53,573 nucleotides of DNA from the NCBI GenBank assembly GCA_003138795.1, contig PLHC01000066.1, positions 489-54,061 on the forward strand. The letters are read 5' to 3'. Made by a program: the position numbers and the translations under genes. Under the pieces are notes generated by a model. That model was not told the origin of the DNA and did no database searches. It worked only from the letters and a program-made list of their open reading frames with translations. This document shows positions 33,028 through 42,314 of this stretch, piece by piece. Each line of letters starts with the position of its first letter. Position 1 is the first letter of the stretch. Source of the stretch: Granulicella sp. (GTDB taxonomy: Bacteria; Acidobacteriota; Terriglobia; Terriglobales; Acidobacteriaceae).

Positions 33028-34119
33028 TCAGGGCTTCAGCACAATCTTCATCGAATCCGCCTTCGGATGCGACGCCAGATCGATCGCCTCGCTCGCCTCT
33101 TCCAGCGTGAACCGGTGCGAGATCAGCTTCGTCAGATCCAGCTTCCCTGACCTGTACCCCTCGAACACCAGGTCAATGCCCTCCTGCTGAATCGCCACCG
33201 ACGCCGAGTACGAACCCATCAGCGTCTTCTCATCCATGCACACCGCCGCCGGATCGAACGGCGCGGTCCCATGCTGCGTACTCGCAAACAACATCACGCG
33301 CCCACCCGGCCGGATCGCCTGCATCGCCGTCGCAATCAGCGCATCTGCCCCTACAGCCACCAGCGCCACATCCGCTCCGCGCCCCTCCGTCGCTGCCTTG
33401 CACGCCGCCACCACATCGCCCCGCGCATCCAGCGGATGATCCAGCCCGAACTGCGCAGCAATCGCATGACGCTCCGGATACATATCCGACGTCAACACCG
33501 TCGCCCCGGTCTGCTTCGCCAGCGCCGCCAGCAGAATCCCGATGCTCCCCTGCCCAATCACCAGCACCGTATCGTCAGGCTCCAACTTCAGCAGCCGAAT
33601 CGCCTTGAAGCAAGTATTCACCGGCTCGATAAACGCAGCCTGCTCGAACGGAATATCGTCGGGAATGTGAATCAGTCCCGCCGTCTTCACACCGTCGCCG
33701 ACAATCCAATCCATCACGCGAATGTACTGCGCAAACCCACCACCCGCGGCCGCACCCAGCCCCGCCGTCGTGCCGACCTTCTTGTACGTCTCACACTGCG
33801 CAAACGTCTGCTTGCGGCAATAGAAGCACTCGCCGCACGGAATGTGATGGAACGCCATCACGCGATCGCCCAGCGCAAATCCGCGCACGCCCTCGACCAC
33901 CGCAGCGATCGTTCCCGCCATCTCGTGCCCAAACACCCTCGGCGCCGCGTGCGACCCCGTATGAATCTTCTTCAGGTCCGTCCCGCAGATCCCGCACGTA
34001 TCGATCCGCACCAGCACCTCGCCCGGCCCAATCTCGGGAACAGCAATCGTCTCGGGGCGAACATCATCGATAGAGCGGTAGACAGCGGCCTGCATTGTGC
34101 GTGGAATTGCTTCAGACAT
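33028..34119 (-). CDS. Zinc-dependent medium-chain alcohol/polyol dehydrogenase
   Basis: The 363-residue MDR protein has catalytic-zinc residues in CGICGTDLKKIH and GHEMAG, four structural-zinc Cys in CGECFYCRKQTFAQC, and the Rossmann motif VLVIGQGSIGILLAAL. It resembles sorbitol/threonine dehydrogenase-like proteins; the substrate cannot be told from sequence. It is convergent with the molybdenum hydroxylase gene (13 bp apart). In the same direction as hpnG-like gene but 167 bp downstream of it, so a common operon is possible but unproven. Confidence 0.9.
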   Translation of the reverse strand: MSEAIPRTMQAAVYRSIDDVRPETIAVPEIGPGEVLVRIDTCGICGTDLKKIHTGSHAAPRVFGHEMAGTIAAVVEGVRGFALGDRVMAFHHIPCGECFYCRKQTFAQCETYKKVGTTAGLGAAAGGGFAQYIRVMDWIVGDGVKTAGLIHIPDDIPFEQAAFIEPVNTCFKAIRLLKLEPDDTVLVIGQGSIGILLAALAKQTGATVLTSDMYPERHAIAAQFGLDHPLDARGDVVAACKAATEGRGADVALVAVGADALIATAMQAIRPGGRVMLFASTQHGTAPFDPAAVCMDEKTLMGSYSASVAIQQEGIDLVFEGYRSGKLDLTKLISHRFTLEEASEAIDLASHPKADSMKIVLKP

Positions 34120-34286
34120 AACCTTCTTAGACTAACGGAAACCATTCATGATTTCTCATCCGCTCCATGTAATCGAGAAGCATCGAAGACCCCAGCTTCT
34201 TCGTCTCCTCCAGAGCAGTCAACCCCCTCACTCACCATCGCCAACGCAATCCGCATCGCCGACCATCTGCTCGCCGACCGCCTGAC

Positions 34287-34994
34287 CTAACGCTCCGACA
34301 AAGTGAGCTTCAACGACTGATCCAGCGCAGCCAACGCGCGCGAACTCCCGCGCCCAAGCTCGATAGCCTTCGGCCACTCCCACGGCCGCAGCGCCGTATG
34401 CAGCGCGAACGCCCCCGTACGAAAGCTCCCTCGCTTTCCCGCAAACTTCGCCAGCGAACTCAGCTCGAAGTCGAAGCTGTCCGAGACACCCTTGATCGCC
34501 CGAAACGGCAGGTCCTTCGCCCTCGCGAGCCGCGCCACAGTCGCCGCCTCCATATCCACCAGCATCGCCCCATAACTCGCAGCCAGCCGCGCCTTCTCGC
34601 GCACACTCGCAATGGTCTGCGTCGTCGCCAGCGTCACACTTCTGCCAGGGTCCGTCCTTTGCGCAGCCGATGTATACCGCTCACCCGTCTTCGCATCCAC
34701 GACCACATGCACCTCCATTACCGAACCGGCAGCCGCCCCCGCCACGCACCCACCAGCCAGCCCGGTAGAGATCAACATCCCCACATCGCCCGTCGCAAGC
34801 GCAGCCTCCACCGCAATCGCGGCTCGCTCCGCACCCATCCCCGCCGCGGCAACTACCGCACCCTCCAGTCGATCGCCCTCAAGCCGATATAGGTGAACCC
34901 CGCGCTTCAGCAGACCAGCATCGGCAGCTGTTCCCTGAACCAGCGCGGCGATCTCCCGGGGCAGTGCTGCGATGATGGCGACTTTGGCAGGCAT
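34287..34994 (-). CDS. hpnG: HpnG-like nucleoside phosphorylase (hopanoid-associated)
   Basis: The 235-residue protein belongs to the PNP/MTA-SAH nucleosidase superfamily: VAIIAALPREIAALVQG at the N-terminus, GMGAERAAIAVEAAL, ISTGLAGGCVAGAAAGSV, AMLVDMEAATVARLA and FRAIKGVSDSFDFEL. The short form and divergent sequence fit HpnG, which removes adenine from adenosylhopane to give ribosylhopane; hpnH, whose product makes adenosylhopane, is in the same window. I start at MPAKVAII (34994); the 117-residue track extension has no homology. A role as another nucleosidase cannot be excluded. Confidence 0.75.
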   Translation of the reverse strand: MPAKVAIIAALPREIAALVQGTAADAGLLKRGVHLYRLEGDRLEGAVVAAAGMGAERAAIAVEAALATGDVGMLISTGLAGGCVAGAAAGSVMEVHVVVDAKTGERYTSAAQRTDPGRSVTLATTQTIASVREKARLAASYGAMLVDMEAATVARLARAKDLPFRAIKGVSDSFDFELSSLAKFAGKRGSFRTGAFALHTALRPWEWPKAIELGRGSSRALAALDQSLKLTLSER

Positions 34995-35181
34995 CCGTTT
35001 CGATCTATCATACGAGCCGCTCCAGACCCGCCTCCCCCCTCGCAGTATCCGCAGGTTGACAGCCATGCCGCAGAAGAAGGATATTAAGCGCTGCACAATC
35101 GTTTGCGCATTACGACTCAAACAATTGCCTCCGGGCCGTCTTCTCCAATATTTGGTCTGCAACCGCAGGAGTCCGTCTACT

Positions 35182-36684
35182 ATGCACCGTCTGCTTCGCC
35201 ACGCCGTCTCCGCTCTCCTGCTCGCGTGGCCGCTCTCGTCTACTGTCCACGCCCAGGCTCCAGAGAGCGTCAGCATCGATGCACAAACCTCCACCACCCC
35301 CTTCCCGCACTTCTGGGAGCAGATGTTCGGCTCCGGCCGCGCCATCCTCTCGCTGCGCGAAAACTACCGCGAAGATCTCCGCGCCGTGAAGCAGGTCGCC
35401 GACTTCCGCTACGTCCGCTTCCACGCCATCCTCCACGATGAGGTCGGCGTCTACAACGAAGACGAGCACGGCAACCCCGTCTACAACTTCTCCTACGTCG
35501 ACGAGATCTACGATGGCCTCCTGAAGAACCGTGTCCGCCCTGTCGTCGAGATCAGCTTCATGCCGAAGAAGCTGGCCTTCAATCCCGACGATCTCCATGC
35601 CTTCTGGTACAAGCAGAACGTCTCACAGCCGAAGAGCCTCGAGCGCTGGGACGACCTGATGACGCACTTCGCACAACACCTCGTGGACCGCTACGGCATC
35701 GATGAGGTCGCGACCTGGTACTTCGAAGTCTGGAATGAGCCCAACATCGACTTCTGGGGTGGAGTGCCCCGCCAGAAGACCTACTTCGAGCTCTACGACC
35801 ACACCGCCCGCGACCTCAAGCAGGTCAGTCCGCGCCTGCGCGTAGGCGGTCCCGCAACGGCCGCGGCCGCCTGGATACCCGACTTTCTCGCGCACACCGC
35901 CGCCAACCACGTCCCCGTCGACTTCATCTCGACCCACGGCTACGCCGACGACACCGTCGAAGATCTCTTCGGCACCCACGAAGACATCCCCATGGATGAT
36001 CGTGTCTGCCGCGCCGTCGCCAAGGTACGCGGCCAGATCGACGCCTCCGCCACCCCGCACCTTCCACTCCTCTGGACCGAGTGGAACGTCATCGGCATGG
36101 ACAACGCACGCGACACCACCTACGTCGGCCCTGCACTCGCCGACACCGTGCGCGAGTGCGACGGCAACGTAACCGCGCTCTCCTTCTGGACCTTCGACGA
36201 CGTCTTTGAAGAAGGCGGCCCCATCGCCAAGCCCTTCACTGGGCAATTCGGCCTCATCGCCAAAGGCGGCATCAACAAGCCAAGCTACTACGCCTATGGC
36301 CTGCTGCATCAGCTCGGCGACCAGCGCATCGCCAACGCCTCGAAGAATCTCATTGTCACTAGGACCAGCAACGGTGGCCTCGCCATCGCCGCATGGAACC
36401 TCGTCGACCCTGAGCAGCACGGCTCGTCGCAGACCATCGACCTCACCCTGCGAGGAGTCCCTGCAAATGCGAAGGTTACCATCCAGCGTGTCGACGACGA
36501 CCACGGCAACGTCCTGCCGAAGTACGCCGCAATGGGAAGCCCCGTCGATCCAACGCCCGAACAAGTCGTTCAATTAAACAAAGAGACAGCACTGGGGACT
36601 CCAGCCCAGACCAGGCTGCAAAGTGGGAAGCTCACCCTGGAGTTAAGCCCGAATGCACTTCTACTAATCAAGGTTCAGCCGTAA
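35182..36684 (+). CDS. Secreted glycoside hydrolase family 39 (beta-xylosidase-like), copy 1
   Basis: The 500-residue protein has a signal peptide (ALLLAWPLSSTVHAQ) and a GH39-type (beta/alpha)8 barrel: FPHFWEQMFGSGRAIL, RYVRFHAILHDEVGVY, and the acid/base Glu in WYFEVWNEPNIDFWGG. The likely nucleophile is in PLLWTEWN, and SFWTFDDVFEEGG is conserved. A C-terminal beta domain ends it. GH39 enzymes include beta-xylosidases and alpha-L-iduronidases; the bond cut here is not certain. The ATG at 35182 has AGGAG about 10 bases upstream. Copy 2 follows closely. Confidence 0.9.
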   Translation: MHRLLRHAVSALLLAWPLSSTVHAQAPESVSIDAQTSTTPFPHFWEQMFGSGRAILSLRENYREDLRAVKQVADFRYVRFHAILHDEVGVYNEDEHGNPVYNFSYVDEIYDGLLKNRVRPVVEISFMPKKLAFNPDDLHAFWYKQNVSQPKSLERWDDLMTHFAQHLVDRYGIDEVATWYFEVWNEPNIDFWGGVPRQKTYFELYDHTARDLKQVSPRLRVGGPATAAAAWIPDFLAHTAANHVPVDFISTHGYADDTVEDLFGTHEDIPMDDRVCRAVAKVRGQIDASATPHLPLLWTEWNVIGMDNARDTTYVGPALADTVRECDGNVTALSFWTFDDVFEEGGPIAKPFTGQFGLIAKGGINKPSYYAYGLLHQLGDQRIANASKNLIVTRTSNGGLAIAAWNLVDPEQHGSSQTIDLTLRGVPANAKVTIQRVDDDHGNVLPKYAAMGSPVDPTPEQVVQLNKETALGTPAQTRLQSGKLTLELSPNALLLIKVQP

Positions 36685-36701
36685 GGAACGTGAGGAATAC
36701 G

Positions 36702-38288
36702 ATGCTTCATTGGAAGCTTAGTTCTCTTGTCTTTGGAGTGGCCGGACTCCTGCTGGCAGGCTCGCTGCCTCTCACCGCGCGCGCTCAGGAAGCATTGCAG
36801 ATTGATGCGCGCGCCGCCACCACGCCATTCCCTCACTTCTGGGAGCAGACCTTTGGCTCCGGCCGCGCCATCCTCGCGCTGCGCGCTGACTACCGCGCGG
36901 ACCTGCACACGGTGAAGCAGGCCACCGACTTCCAGTTCATCCGCTTCCACGGCATTCTCGACGACGAGGTCGGCCTCTACGATCCTGACCGCCAGACCAG
37001 GAACCCCGGCCTCGCCGCGCAAGCCGCCAACGACGCCTCCGTCTACAACTTCTTCTACGTCGACGAAATCTACGACGCCCTCCTCGCCGAGCACGTCCGA
37101 CCCTTCGTCGAGCTCAGCTTCATGCCGAAGAAGATGGCCCTCGATCCCAACCTCCTCCACCCCTTCTGGTACCACCCCAACGTCTCGCCCCCGAAAGACT
37201 ATGCCGTCTGGGACGCGATGATCAAGGCCCTGGCCACGCATCTCATCCAGCGCTACGGCATCGACGAAGTCGCCACCTGGGAGTTCGAAGTCTGGAACGA
37301 ACCCAACCTCGACTTCTGGGGGGGCGTCCCAAAGCAGGAGACCTACTTTGAGCTCTACGACCACACCGCGCGCGATCTGAAGTCCGTCTCGCCGCGCCTG
37401 CAGGTCGGCGGCCCCGCGACCGCGCAGGCTGCATGGGTTACGCCCTTTCTCGAGCACGTTCACTCCACCAACGTCCCCATCGACTTCGTCTCCACGCACG
37501 TCTACGCCAACGACACCGCGCCCAACGTCCTCCACACCAACGAAGACGTCCCGCGCGAAACCATGGTCTATCGCGCCGTCAAGATGGTGCATGAGCAGAT
37601 CCTGCACTCGCCCTACCCGAACATTCCGCTCATCTTCTCCGAGTACAACGCCAGCTACGCCAACGAGCCCAACATCACCGACTCCACCTACATGGGTCCA
37701 TGGCTGGCCAACAACATCCGCCTCTGCGACGGCTTCACCCAGAGCATGGCCTACTGGGCCTTCTCCGATGTCTTCGAAGAGCAGGGCGTCGTCCGCACAC
37801 CCTTCTATGGTGGCTTCGGCCTGGTCGCCGCCGAGGGCATTCCCAAGCCCGCGCTGAACGTCTTCCGCGCGCTGCATCAGCTCGGCGATCAGCGCATCGC
37901 CGCCGTCTCCGCCTCCGCACTTGTGACGAAGTCCAGCAATGGCAAGCTCGCCATCGCACTCTGGGACTACGCGCCACCCACCGGCATCGGCGCCACCTAC
38001 ACCATGCCCAAAGGTCCCTCCGGCCCACCCAAAACCTTCGACCTCGCGTTCACGCACGTCGCACCCAACGCGGCCGTCGAAGTCCTCCGCGTAGACCCCG
38101 ACCACGGCAACGTCCTCAAGGCCTTCGACGCGATGGGTCGCCCACCCGGAGACCTCACGCAGAATCAGGTCGCGAAGCTTCGTGCCGCCGGTGCCATGGC
38201 TCCCGCCGAGCACCTCCATCTGCACGACGGCAAACTACAACTGACCGTGCCCGCGCATGGCCTCGCTGTCGTTCTCATCGGAAGGTAA
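36702..38288 (+). CDS. Secreted glycoside hydrolase family 39 (beta-xylosidase-like), copy 2
   Basis: This 528-residue paralogue shares the layout and long motifs with copy 1: FPHFWEQTFGSGRAIL, FEVWNEPNLDFWGGVPKQETYFELYDHTARDLK, and a nucleophile in LIFSEYN. A signal peptide (LVFGVAGLLLAGSLPLTARAQ) exports it. It differs by an extra loop after the first barrel strands (DRQTRNPGLAAQAANDAS) and a longer C-terminal domain. The ATG at 36702 with TGAGGA 6 bases upstream is preferred to the GTG at 36690. It starts 17 bp after copy 1, so they are one operon and arose by tandem duplication. Confidence 0.9.
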   Translation: MLHWKLSSLVFGVAGLLLAGSLPLTARAQEALQIDARAATTPFPHFWEQTFGSGRAILALRADYRADLHTVKQATDFQFIRFHGILDDEVGLYDPDRQTRNPGLAAQAANDASVYNFFYVDEIYDALLAEHVRPFVELSFMPKKMALDPNLLHPFWYHPNVSPPKDYAVWDAMIKALATHLIQRYGIDEVATWEFEVWNEPNLDFWGGVPKQETYFELYDHTARDLKSVSPRLQVGGPATAQAAWVTPFLEHVHSTNVPIDFVSTHVYANDTAPNVLHTNEDVPRETMVYRAVKMVHEQILHSPYPNIPLIFSEYNASYANEPNITDSTYMGPWLANNIRLCDGFTQSMAYWAFSDVFEEQGVVRTPFYGGFGLVAAEGIPKPALNVFRALHQLGDQRIAAVSASALVTKSSNGKLAIALWDYAPPTGIGATYTMPKGPSGPPKTFDLAFTHVAPNAAVEVLRVDPDHGNVLKAFDAMGRPPGDLTQNQVAKLRAAGAMAPAEHLHLHDGKLQLTVPAHGLAVVLIGR

Positions 38289-38290
38289 TC

Positions 38291-39571
38291 ATGCAACGAC
38301 GCGACTGTCTCAAACTCATCGCGGGCGCTGCGCTGCTGCCTACATTCGCAGCCAGCGCCGTTTCCACCACGAGCGGCGCGATCACCGCCGACGACGAGGC
38401 CTTCCTCGACGACATGCAGCGTCGCGGCTGCCTGTACTTCGCGGAGCAGGCCGGCGCACAGAGCGGCCAGGTCCTCGACCGCGCCGCAGCCACAAACACC
38501 GACGGCAAACTCGATCCCCGTCGCTTGGCGAGCATCGCTGCAACCGGCTTCGGTCTCACCTCACTCTGCATCGCAGAGAAGCGCGGCTATCAGCCTCGTG
38601 CGCAGGTGCTCGAGCAGGTGCGCCGCACCCTGCGCTTCCATGCGAACACGCTGCCCAACGTGCACGGCTTCTTCTATCACTTCAACGACGTTGATACCGG
38701 CGCACGGATTGACAAGAACGAGGTCTCGTCCATCGACACCTCGCTGCTACTCTGCGGCGTGCTCACAGCGCGCGCGCACTTCCATGACGATGCAGAGATC
38801 CACCACCTTGCCACCACCATCTATGAGCGTGTCGATTGGCCATGGATGCTCAACGGTGGAGAGAGCTTCTCGATGGGATGGCATCCGGAGACCGGCTTTC
38901 TCAGCGCGCGCTGGCACAAATACTGCGAGCTCATGATGATCTATCTGCTCGCACTCGGTTCACCCACGCATCCAATCCCCGCCTCCTGCTGGGACGCATG
39001 GACGCGCCCCGTCATGCACTACGACGGCCTCACCTACATCAGCTCCGACGACCCACTCTTCGTCCACCAGTACAGCCAGGCGTACTACGACTTCCGCAAC
39101 AAGCAAGACAAGTACGCCGACTACTTCACCAACTCCATCACCGCAACCCGCGCCCACGAAGCCTTCTGCCTCTCGCTCGGCAAGCCCTACTCCCGCGACT
39201 ACTGGGGCATCAGCGCCTCCGACTCGCAGCACGGCTACACCGCCTGGGGTGGCCCCCCGGCACAAGGCCAGATCGACGGCTCCGTCGTCCCCTACGCCAC
39301 CGCCGGCTCGCTTCCCTTCCTGCCCGCCGACTGCCTCCGCGTCCAGCGTGCTCTCAAAGCCAACTACGGCAACCGTGCCTGGGGACGCTACGGCTTCTGC
39401 GACGCCTTCCATCCGCAAGCCAACTGGTATGAGACGGACTGCCTGGGAATCGATCTCGGCATCTCGGTCCTGATGGCTGAGAATCTCCGCACCAGCTTCG
39501 TCTGGGCGACCTTCGCGCTCAACCCCGAGGTCGGCACAGCCATGGCGCTGGCCGGCTTCCAGACAACCTGA
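38291..39571 (+). CDS. Glucoamylase-family/GH144-like exported enzyme
   Basis: The 426-residue protein has a Tat-like leader (MQRRDCLKLIAGAALLPTFAA) and the glycoamylase domain (PF10091) now linked to GH144 endo-beta-1,2-glucanases. Motifs: QRRGCLYFAEQAG, SIAATGFGLTSLCIAEKRGY, GFFYHFNDVDTG, SSIDTSLLLCGVL, WGISASDSQHGYTAWGGPPAQGQIDGSVVPYATAGSLPFLP. It begins 2 bases after the GH39 stop, so it is the third gene of a carbohydrate-degradation operon. The exact substrate (beta-1,2-glucan or other) is inference. Confidence 0.87.
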   Translation: MQRRDCLKLIAGAALLPTFAASAVSTTSGAITADDEAFLDDMQRRGCLYFAEQAGAQSGQVLDRAAATNTDGKLDPRRLASIAATGFGLTSLCIAEKRGYQPRAQVLEQVRRTLRFHANTLPNVHGFFYHFNDVDTGARIDKNEVSSIDTSLLLCGVLTARAHFHDDAEIHHLATTIYERVDWPWMLNGGESFSMGWHPETGFLSARWHKYCELMMIYLLALGSPTHPIPASCWDAWTRPVMHYDGLTYISSDDPLFVHQYSQAYYDFRNKQDKYADYFTNSITATRAHEAFCLSLGKPYSRDYWGISASDSQHGYTAWGGPPAQGQIDGSVVPYATAGSLPFLPADCLRVQRALKANYGNRAWGRYGFCDAFHPQANWYETDCLGIDLGISVLMAENLRTSFVWATFALNPEVGTAMALAGFQTT

Positions 39572-39577
39572 TTTTTC

Positions 39578-40582
39578 CTAGACAGTCTTCGGCGGCGCCG
39601 GCGCATAGCCGTTGGCCACAAACCAGGCACACGCCGAGCGCAACGCATTCTCCACGCTCATCACGCGCAGCCCCAGTTCGCGCTCGGCCTTCGCAGAGCT
39701 CGCAAACATCATCTTGCGCCCCATCCGCACCGCCTCGACGGTCGCCCTGGGTTCTTTCCCCCGCAGCTTACCCGTGATCGCTTCATCAAACAACGCAAAC
39801 GCCATCGCGACGGCATGAGGCACCTTCATCGTCGGCGACGGCAATCCCGTAATCGCCGCCAGCCGATCGAGAATCTGCTTCAGCGTCAGGTTCTCGCCGC
39901 CGAGAATATACCGCTCACCCGGCGTCCCCCGCTCCAGCGCCACCAAATGCATCCGGGCAATCTCATCCACATCCACAAGGTTCAATCCCGTGTCGACATA
40001 CGCCGGAAAGTTCCCATTCAGAAAGTCCACAACGATCCGCCCGGTAGGTGTCGGCTTCGTATCCAGCGACCCAATCGGCGTCGTCGGATTCAGGATGATC
40101 ACCTGCTGTCCCGCGCGCGCGGCCTCCATCGCCACCTGCTCCGCCATCCACTTCGACCGCTTGTAGTGACCGATCATATCGGCCTCACTCACGGGCGTCT
40201 CTTCATCGACGATGGTGCCGTCTTTCTTGAAGCCCATCGTCGCGACACTGCTCGTGTACACCACGCGCCGCACGCCAGCCTCCCGCGCCAGCCGCAGCAG
40301 CTCCCGCGTGCCCTCGACATTCGCCTTATACATCTCAGCCGGATCAGGCACCCACAGCCGGTAATCCGCCGCAACATGAATCAGCGCATCGCATCCCGCA
40401 AGCGCAGACGCAAACTTTTCCGGCTCGCGCAGATCGCCCACAACGATCTCTGCCCCAATTGGAAGATTCTTCGTATTCGAACTCGACCGCGTCAGCAGCC
40501 GCAGTTCCGCGCCCTGCAGCGCCGCCATCTGCGCCACATGCGCACCGACAAATCCGGTCGCTCCGGTCAGAAACAAACGCAT
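39578..40582 (-). CDS. hpnA: Hopanoid-associated sugar epimerase
   Basis: The 334-residue extended SDR has FLTGATGFVGAHVAQMA, ALIHVAADYRLWVPDPAEMYKANVEGTRELL, TSSVATMGFKKDGTIVDEETPVS, the catalytic Tyr-x-x-x-Lys in GHYKRSKWMAEQ and NPTTPIGSLDTKPTPTGRIVVDFLNG. These segments are characteristic of HpnA, found in hopanoid clusters. It probably acts on the sugar or side chain of extended hopanoids; the exact step is not firmly known. It is the last gene of the minus-strand hopanoid block, 6 bp after the unknown 152-residue gene. Confidence 0.93.
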   Translation of the reverse strand: MRLFLTGATGFVGAHVAQMAALQGAELRLLTRSSSNTKNLPIGAEIVVGDLREPEKFASALAGCDALIHVAADYRLWVPDPAEMYKANVEGTRELLRLAREAGVRRVVYTSSVATMGFKKDGTIVDEETPVSEADMIGHYKRSKWMAEQVAMEAARAGQQVIILNPTTPIGSLDTKPTPTGRIVVDFLNGNFPAYVDTGLNLVDVDEIARMHLVALERGTPGERYILGGENLTLKQILDRLAAITGLPSPTMKVPHAVAMAFALFDEAITGKLRGKEPRATVEAVRMGRKMMFASSAKAERELGLRVMSVENALRSACAWFVANGYAPAPPKTV

Positions 40583-40588
40583 GATGGC

Positions 40589-41047
40589 TTAGTCGAGCGC
40601 CTCGGGCTCAATCTGAATATTCGTCTCGCCCGCGGCCTTCTCCTCCCAGTACTTCTTCACCCAGGCGTCAAAGGTCTTGCCCGCCGCAGTATCCCGCCCG
40701 CTGAACCGCAGCGCTGCGATGTCGGCGTAAGAGATCATCAGGCGCTCTACCGGCGCGCCTGGCTTCGGCGTCGGAATAATCCGAATCAGCGAAGCCTCCA
40801 GCGTCGGTTCGCTGCGGCGATCATACAGATAGCCTTCGATCGTCGTTCCGTCCTTACTCGTGACCGAAATATCGCCGCGATAGTCGAACGCCTTCTCCAG
40901 CGCCTCACGCACCTCAGCCTCGCTCGCCAGCTCCGGAAGCCAGCCCTCGAGATTCTCGCGCTCGCGACCCTCGATATGCTCCAGTTCGTCCGGAGACGCA
41001 TGCTGCAGCTGCTTAATCTTCAAATGCTCCTGCTCTACGGTCGCCAT
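40589..41047 (-). CDS. Unknown 152-residue protein inside the hopanoid operon
   Basis: The protein is acidic and soluble, with no signal peptide or membrane segment. The N-terminal third is helical and charged (LQHASPDELEHIEGRERENLEGWLPELASEAEVREALEKAF), followed by a beta-rich stretch (YRGDISVTSKDGTTIEGYLYDRRSE...LIRIIPTPKPG...LMISYADIAALRFSGRDTAAG) and KTFDAWVKKYWEEKAAG. The beta part resembles small barrel-like domains, but I do not recognise a family. It starts 2 bases after the hpnH stop and ends 6 bases before hpnA, so it is certainly co-expressed with them. Confidence 0.85.
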   Translation of the reverse strand: MATVEQEHLKIKQLQHASPDELEHIEGRERENLEGWLPELASEAEVREALEKAFDYRGDISVTSKDGTTIEGYLYDRRSEPTLEASLIRIIPTPKPGAPVERLMISYADIAALRFSGRDTAAGKTFDAWVKKYWEEKAAGETNIQIEPEALD

Positions 41048-41049
41048 CC

Positions 41050-42219
41050 TTAGTCTCCTGCCACGCTGGTCGCTGCTGCGTTGGATACAGTCTCATTCAC
41101 CGAGGTCGTCACCACCACCGGTGTTGGCTTCTCTCCGATCTGCACCAGCGGCCCACGCCCCTCGGGCTTCCACTCGTTCAGCAGCTTCATCGCGCCCTGG
41201 TCCTCATACTTGCTCGAGAAAATCGCCTTCGCCGTCTGCATCAACCCCTTCAGCGAATCAAACGTGTAATTCACGCCCGACGCCTCATAGCCCGAGTGCA
41301 CCATGCAATTCGCGCACCGCGGATTGCCGCTCTCCGTCCCATACTTGGCCCACTCAACCGCCTCCATGAGCTCCTGGAACGTATCCGCGTAGCCATCCTG
41401 CAGCAGGTAGCACGGCTTCTGCCATCCAAAGATTGAGTACGTCGGCATTCCCCACGGCGTGCAGGTCAAATCCTTCTTGCCCATCAGGAACTCCATGAAG
41501 ATGGGCGAAGCATTGAACTTCCACTCCTTCTTCCGGTTCGAGAGGATCGTGCGGAACAGCTTGCGGCTCTTCGCGCGGCCCAGGAAGTGCTGCTGGTCCG
41601 GAGCCTTGTCGTACGTATAGCCCGGCGAAACCATGATGCCCTCAACGCCCGCCTCCGTCAGCTCATCGAAATGCGCCCGCACCGAGTTCGGATCGGCTCC
41701 ATCAAACAGCGTCGTATTGGTCGTCACGCGGAAGCCCGCAGCAACCGCCGCACGCACGCCCTCCATCGCAATCGCATGCCCGCCCTCGCGGCACACCGAG
41801 AGGTCGTGGTGCTCCTTCTGTCCATCCACGTGCACCGAAAAGCTCAGATACTTCGACGGCTTGAACAGGTGCAGCTTCTCCTTCAGAAGCAGCGCATTGG
41901 TGCACATGTACACGTACTTCTTGCGCGCAACCAGCCCCGCAACGATCTCCGGCATATCCGGATGCAGCAGCGGCTCACCGCCCGGAATCGACACCATCGG
42001 CGTCCCGCACTCATCCACCGCCTTGAAGCACTGCTCCGGTGTCAGTTGCGCCTTCAGAATGTGCGCCGGATACTGAATCTTGCCACAGCCGGCGCACGCC
42101 AGGTTGCAGCGAAACAACGGCTCCAGCATCAGCACCAGGGGATAGCGCTTGCGCCCTGAAAGCTTCTGCTTCAGAACGTAGGTTGCCACGGTGAACATCT
42201 GCGAGATGGGTACGCCCAT
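41050..42219 (-). CDS. hpnH: Adenosylhopane synthase, radical SAM enzyme
   Basis: The 389-residue protein has the radical SAM cluster motif CNLACAGC (CxxxCxxC) after PLVLMLEPLFR, SIPGGEPLLHPDM, MCTNALLLKEKL, SVHVDGQKEHHD and GIMVSPGYTYDKAPDQQHFL. These and the C-terminal Cys motif GNPRCANCMVHSGYEASGV define HpnH, which couples 5'-deoxyadenosyl to hopene. The ATG at 42219 has AAGGAG 9 bases upstream and is preferred to the track start. The C-terminal 40 residues are poorly conserved and Thr/Val-rich. It sits between shc and the unknown gene in one transcription direction. Confidence 0.95.
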   Translation of the reverse strand: MGVPISQMFTVATYVLKQKLSGRKRYPLVLMLEPLFRCNLACAGCGKIQYPAHILKAQLTPEQCFKAVDECGTPMVSIPGGEPLLHPDMPEIVAGLVARKKYVYMCTNALLLKEKLHLFKPSKYLSFSVHVDGQKEHHDLSVCREGGHAIAMEGVRAAVAAGFRVTTNTTLFDGADPNSVRAHFDELTEAGVEGIMVSPGYTYDKAPDQQHFLGRAKSRKLFRTILSNRKKEWKFNASPIFMEFLMGKKDLTCTPWGMPTYSIFGWQKPCYLLQDGYADTFQELMEAVEWAKYGTESGNPRCANCMVHSGYEASGVNYTFDSLKGLMQTAKAIFSSKYEDQGAMKLLNEWKPEGRGPLVQIGEKPTPVVVTTSVNETVSNAAATSVAGD

Positions 42220-42314
42220 GCTGAAAAACTCCTTATGCTGCAAAAACTTTCGCGCTACAAACTACCGATTGAATCTTTCGGCCATGCTATCGATTTAGAT
42301 GTTCCGGTCATGCC

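Noticed and set aside
36675-38225. 516-residue minus-strand ORF opposite GH39 copy 2
   Set aside because: Shadow frame; the plus strand has signal peptide, catalytic Glu residues and family motifs.
37700-38290. N-terminal extension of the glucoamylase-family ORF into the GH39 gene
   Set aside because: Arg/His-rich shadow of GH39; the real start at 38291 begins a Tat-like leader.
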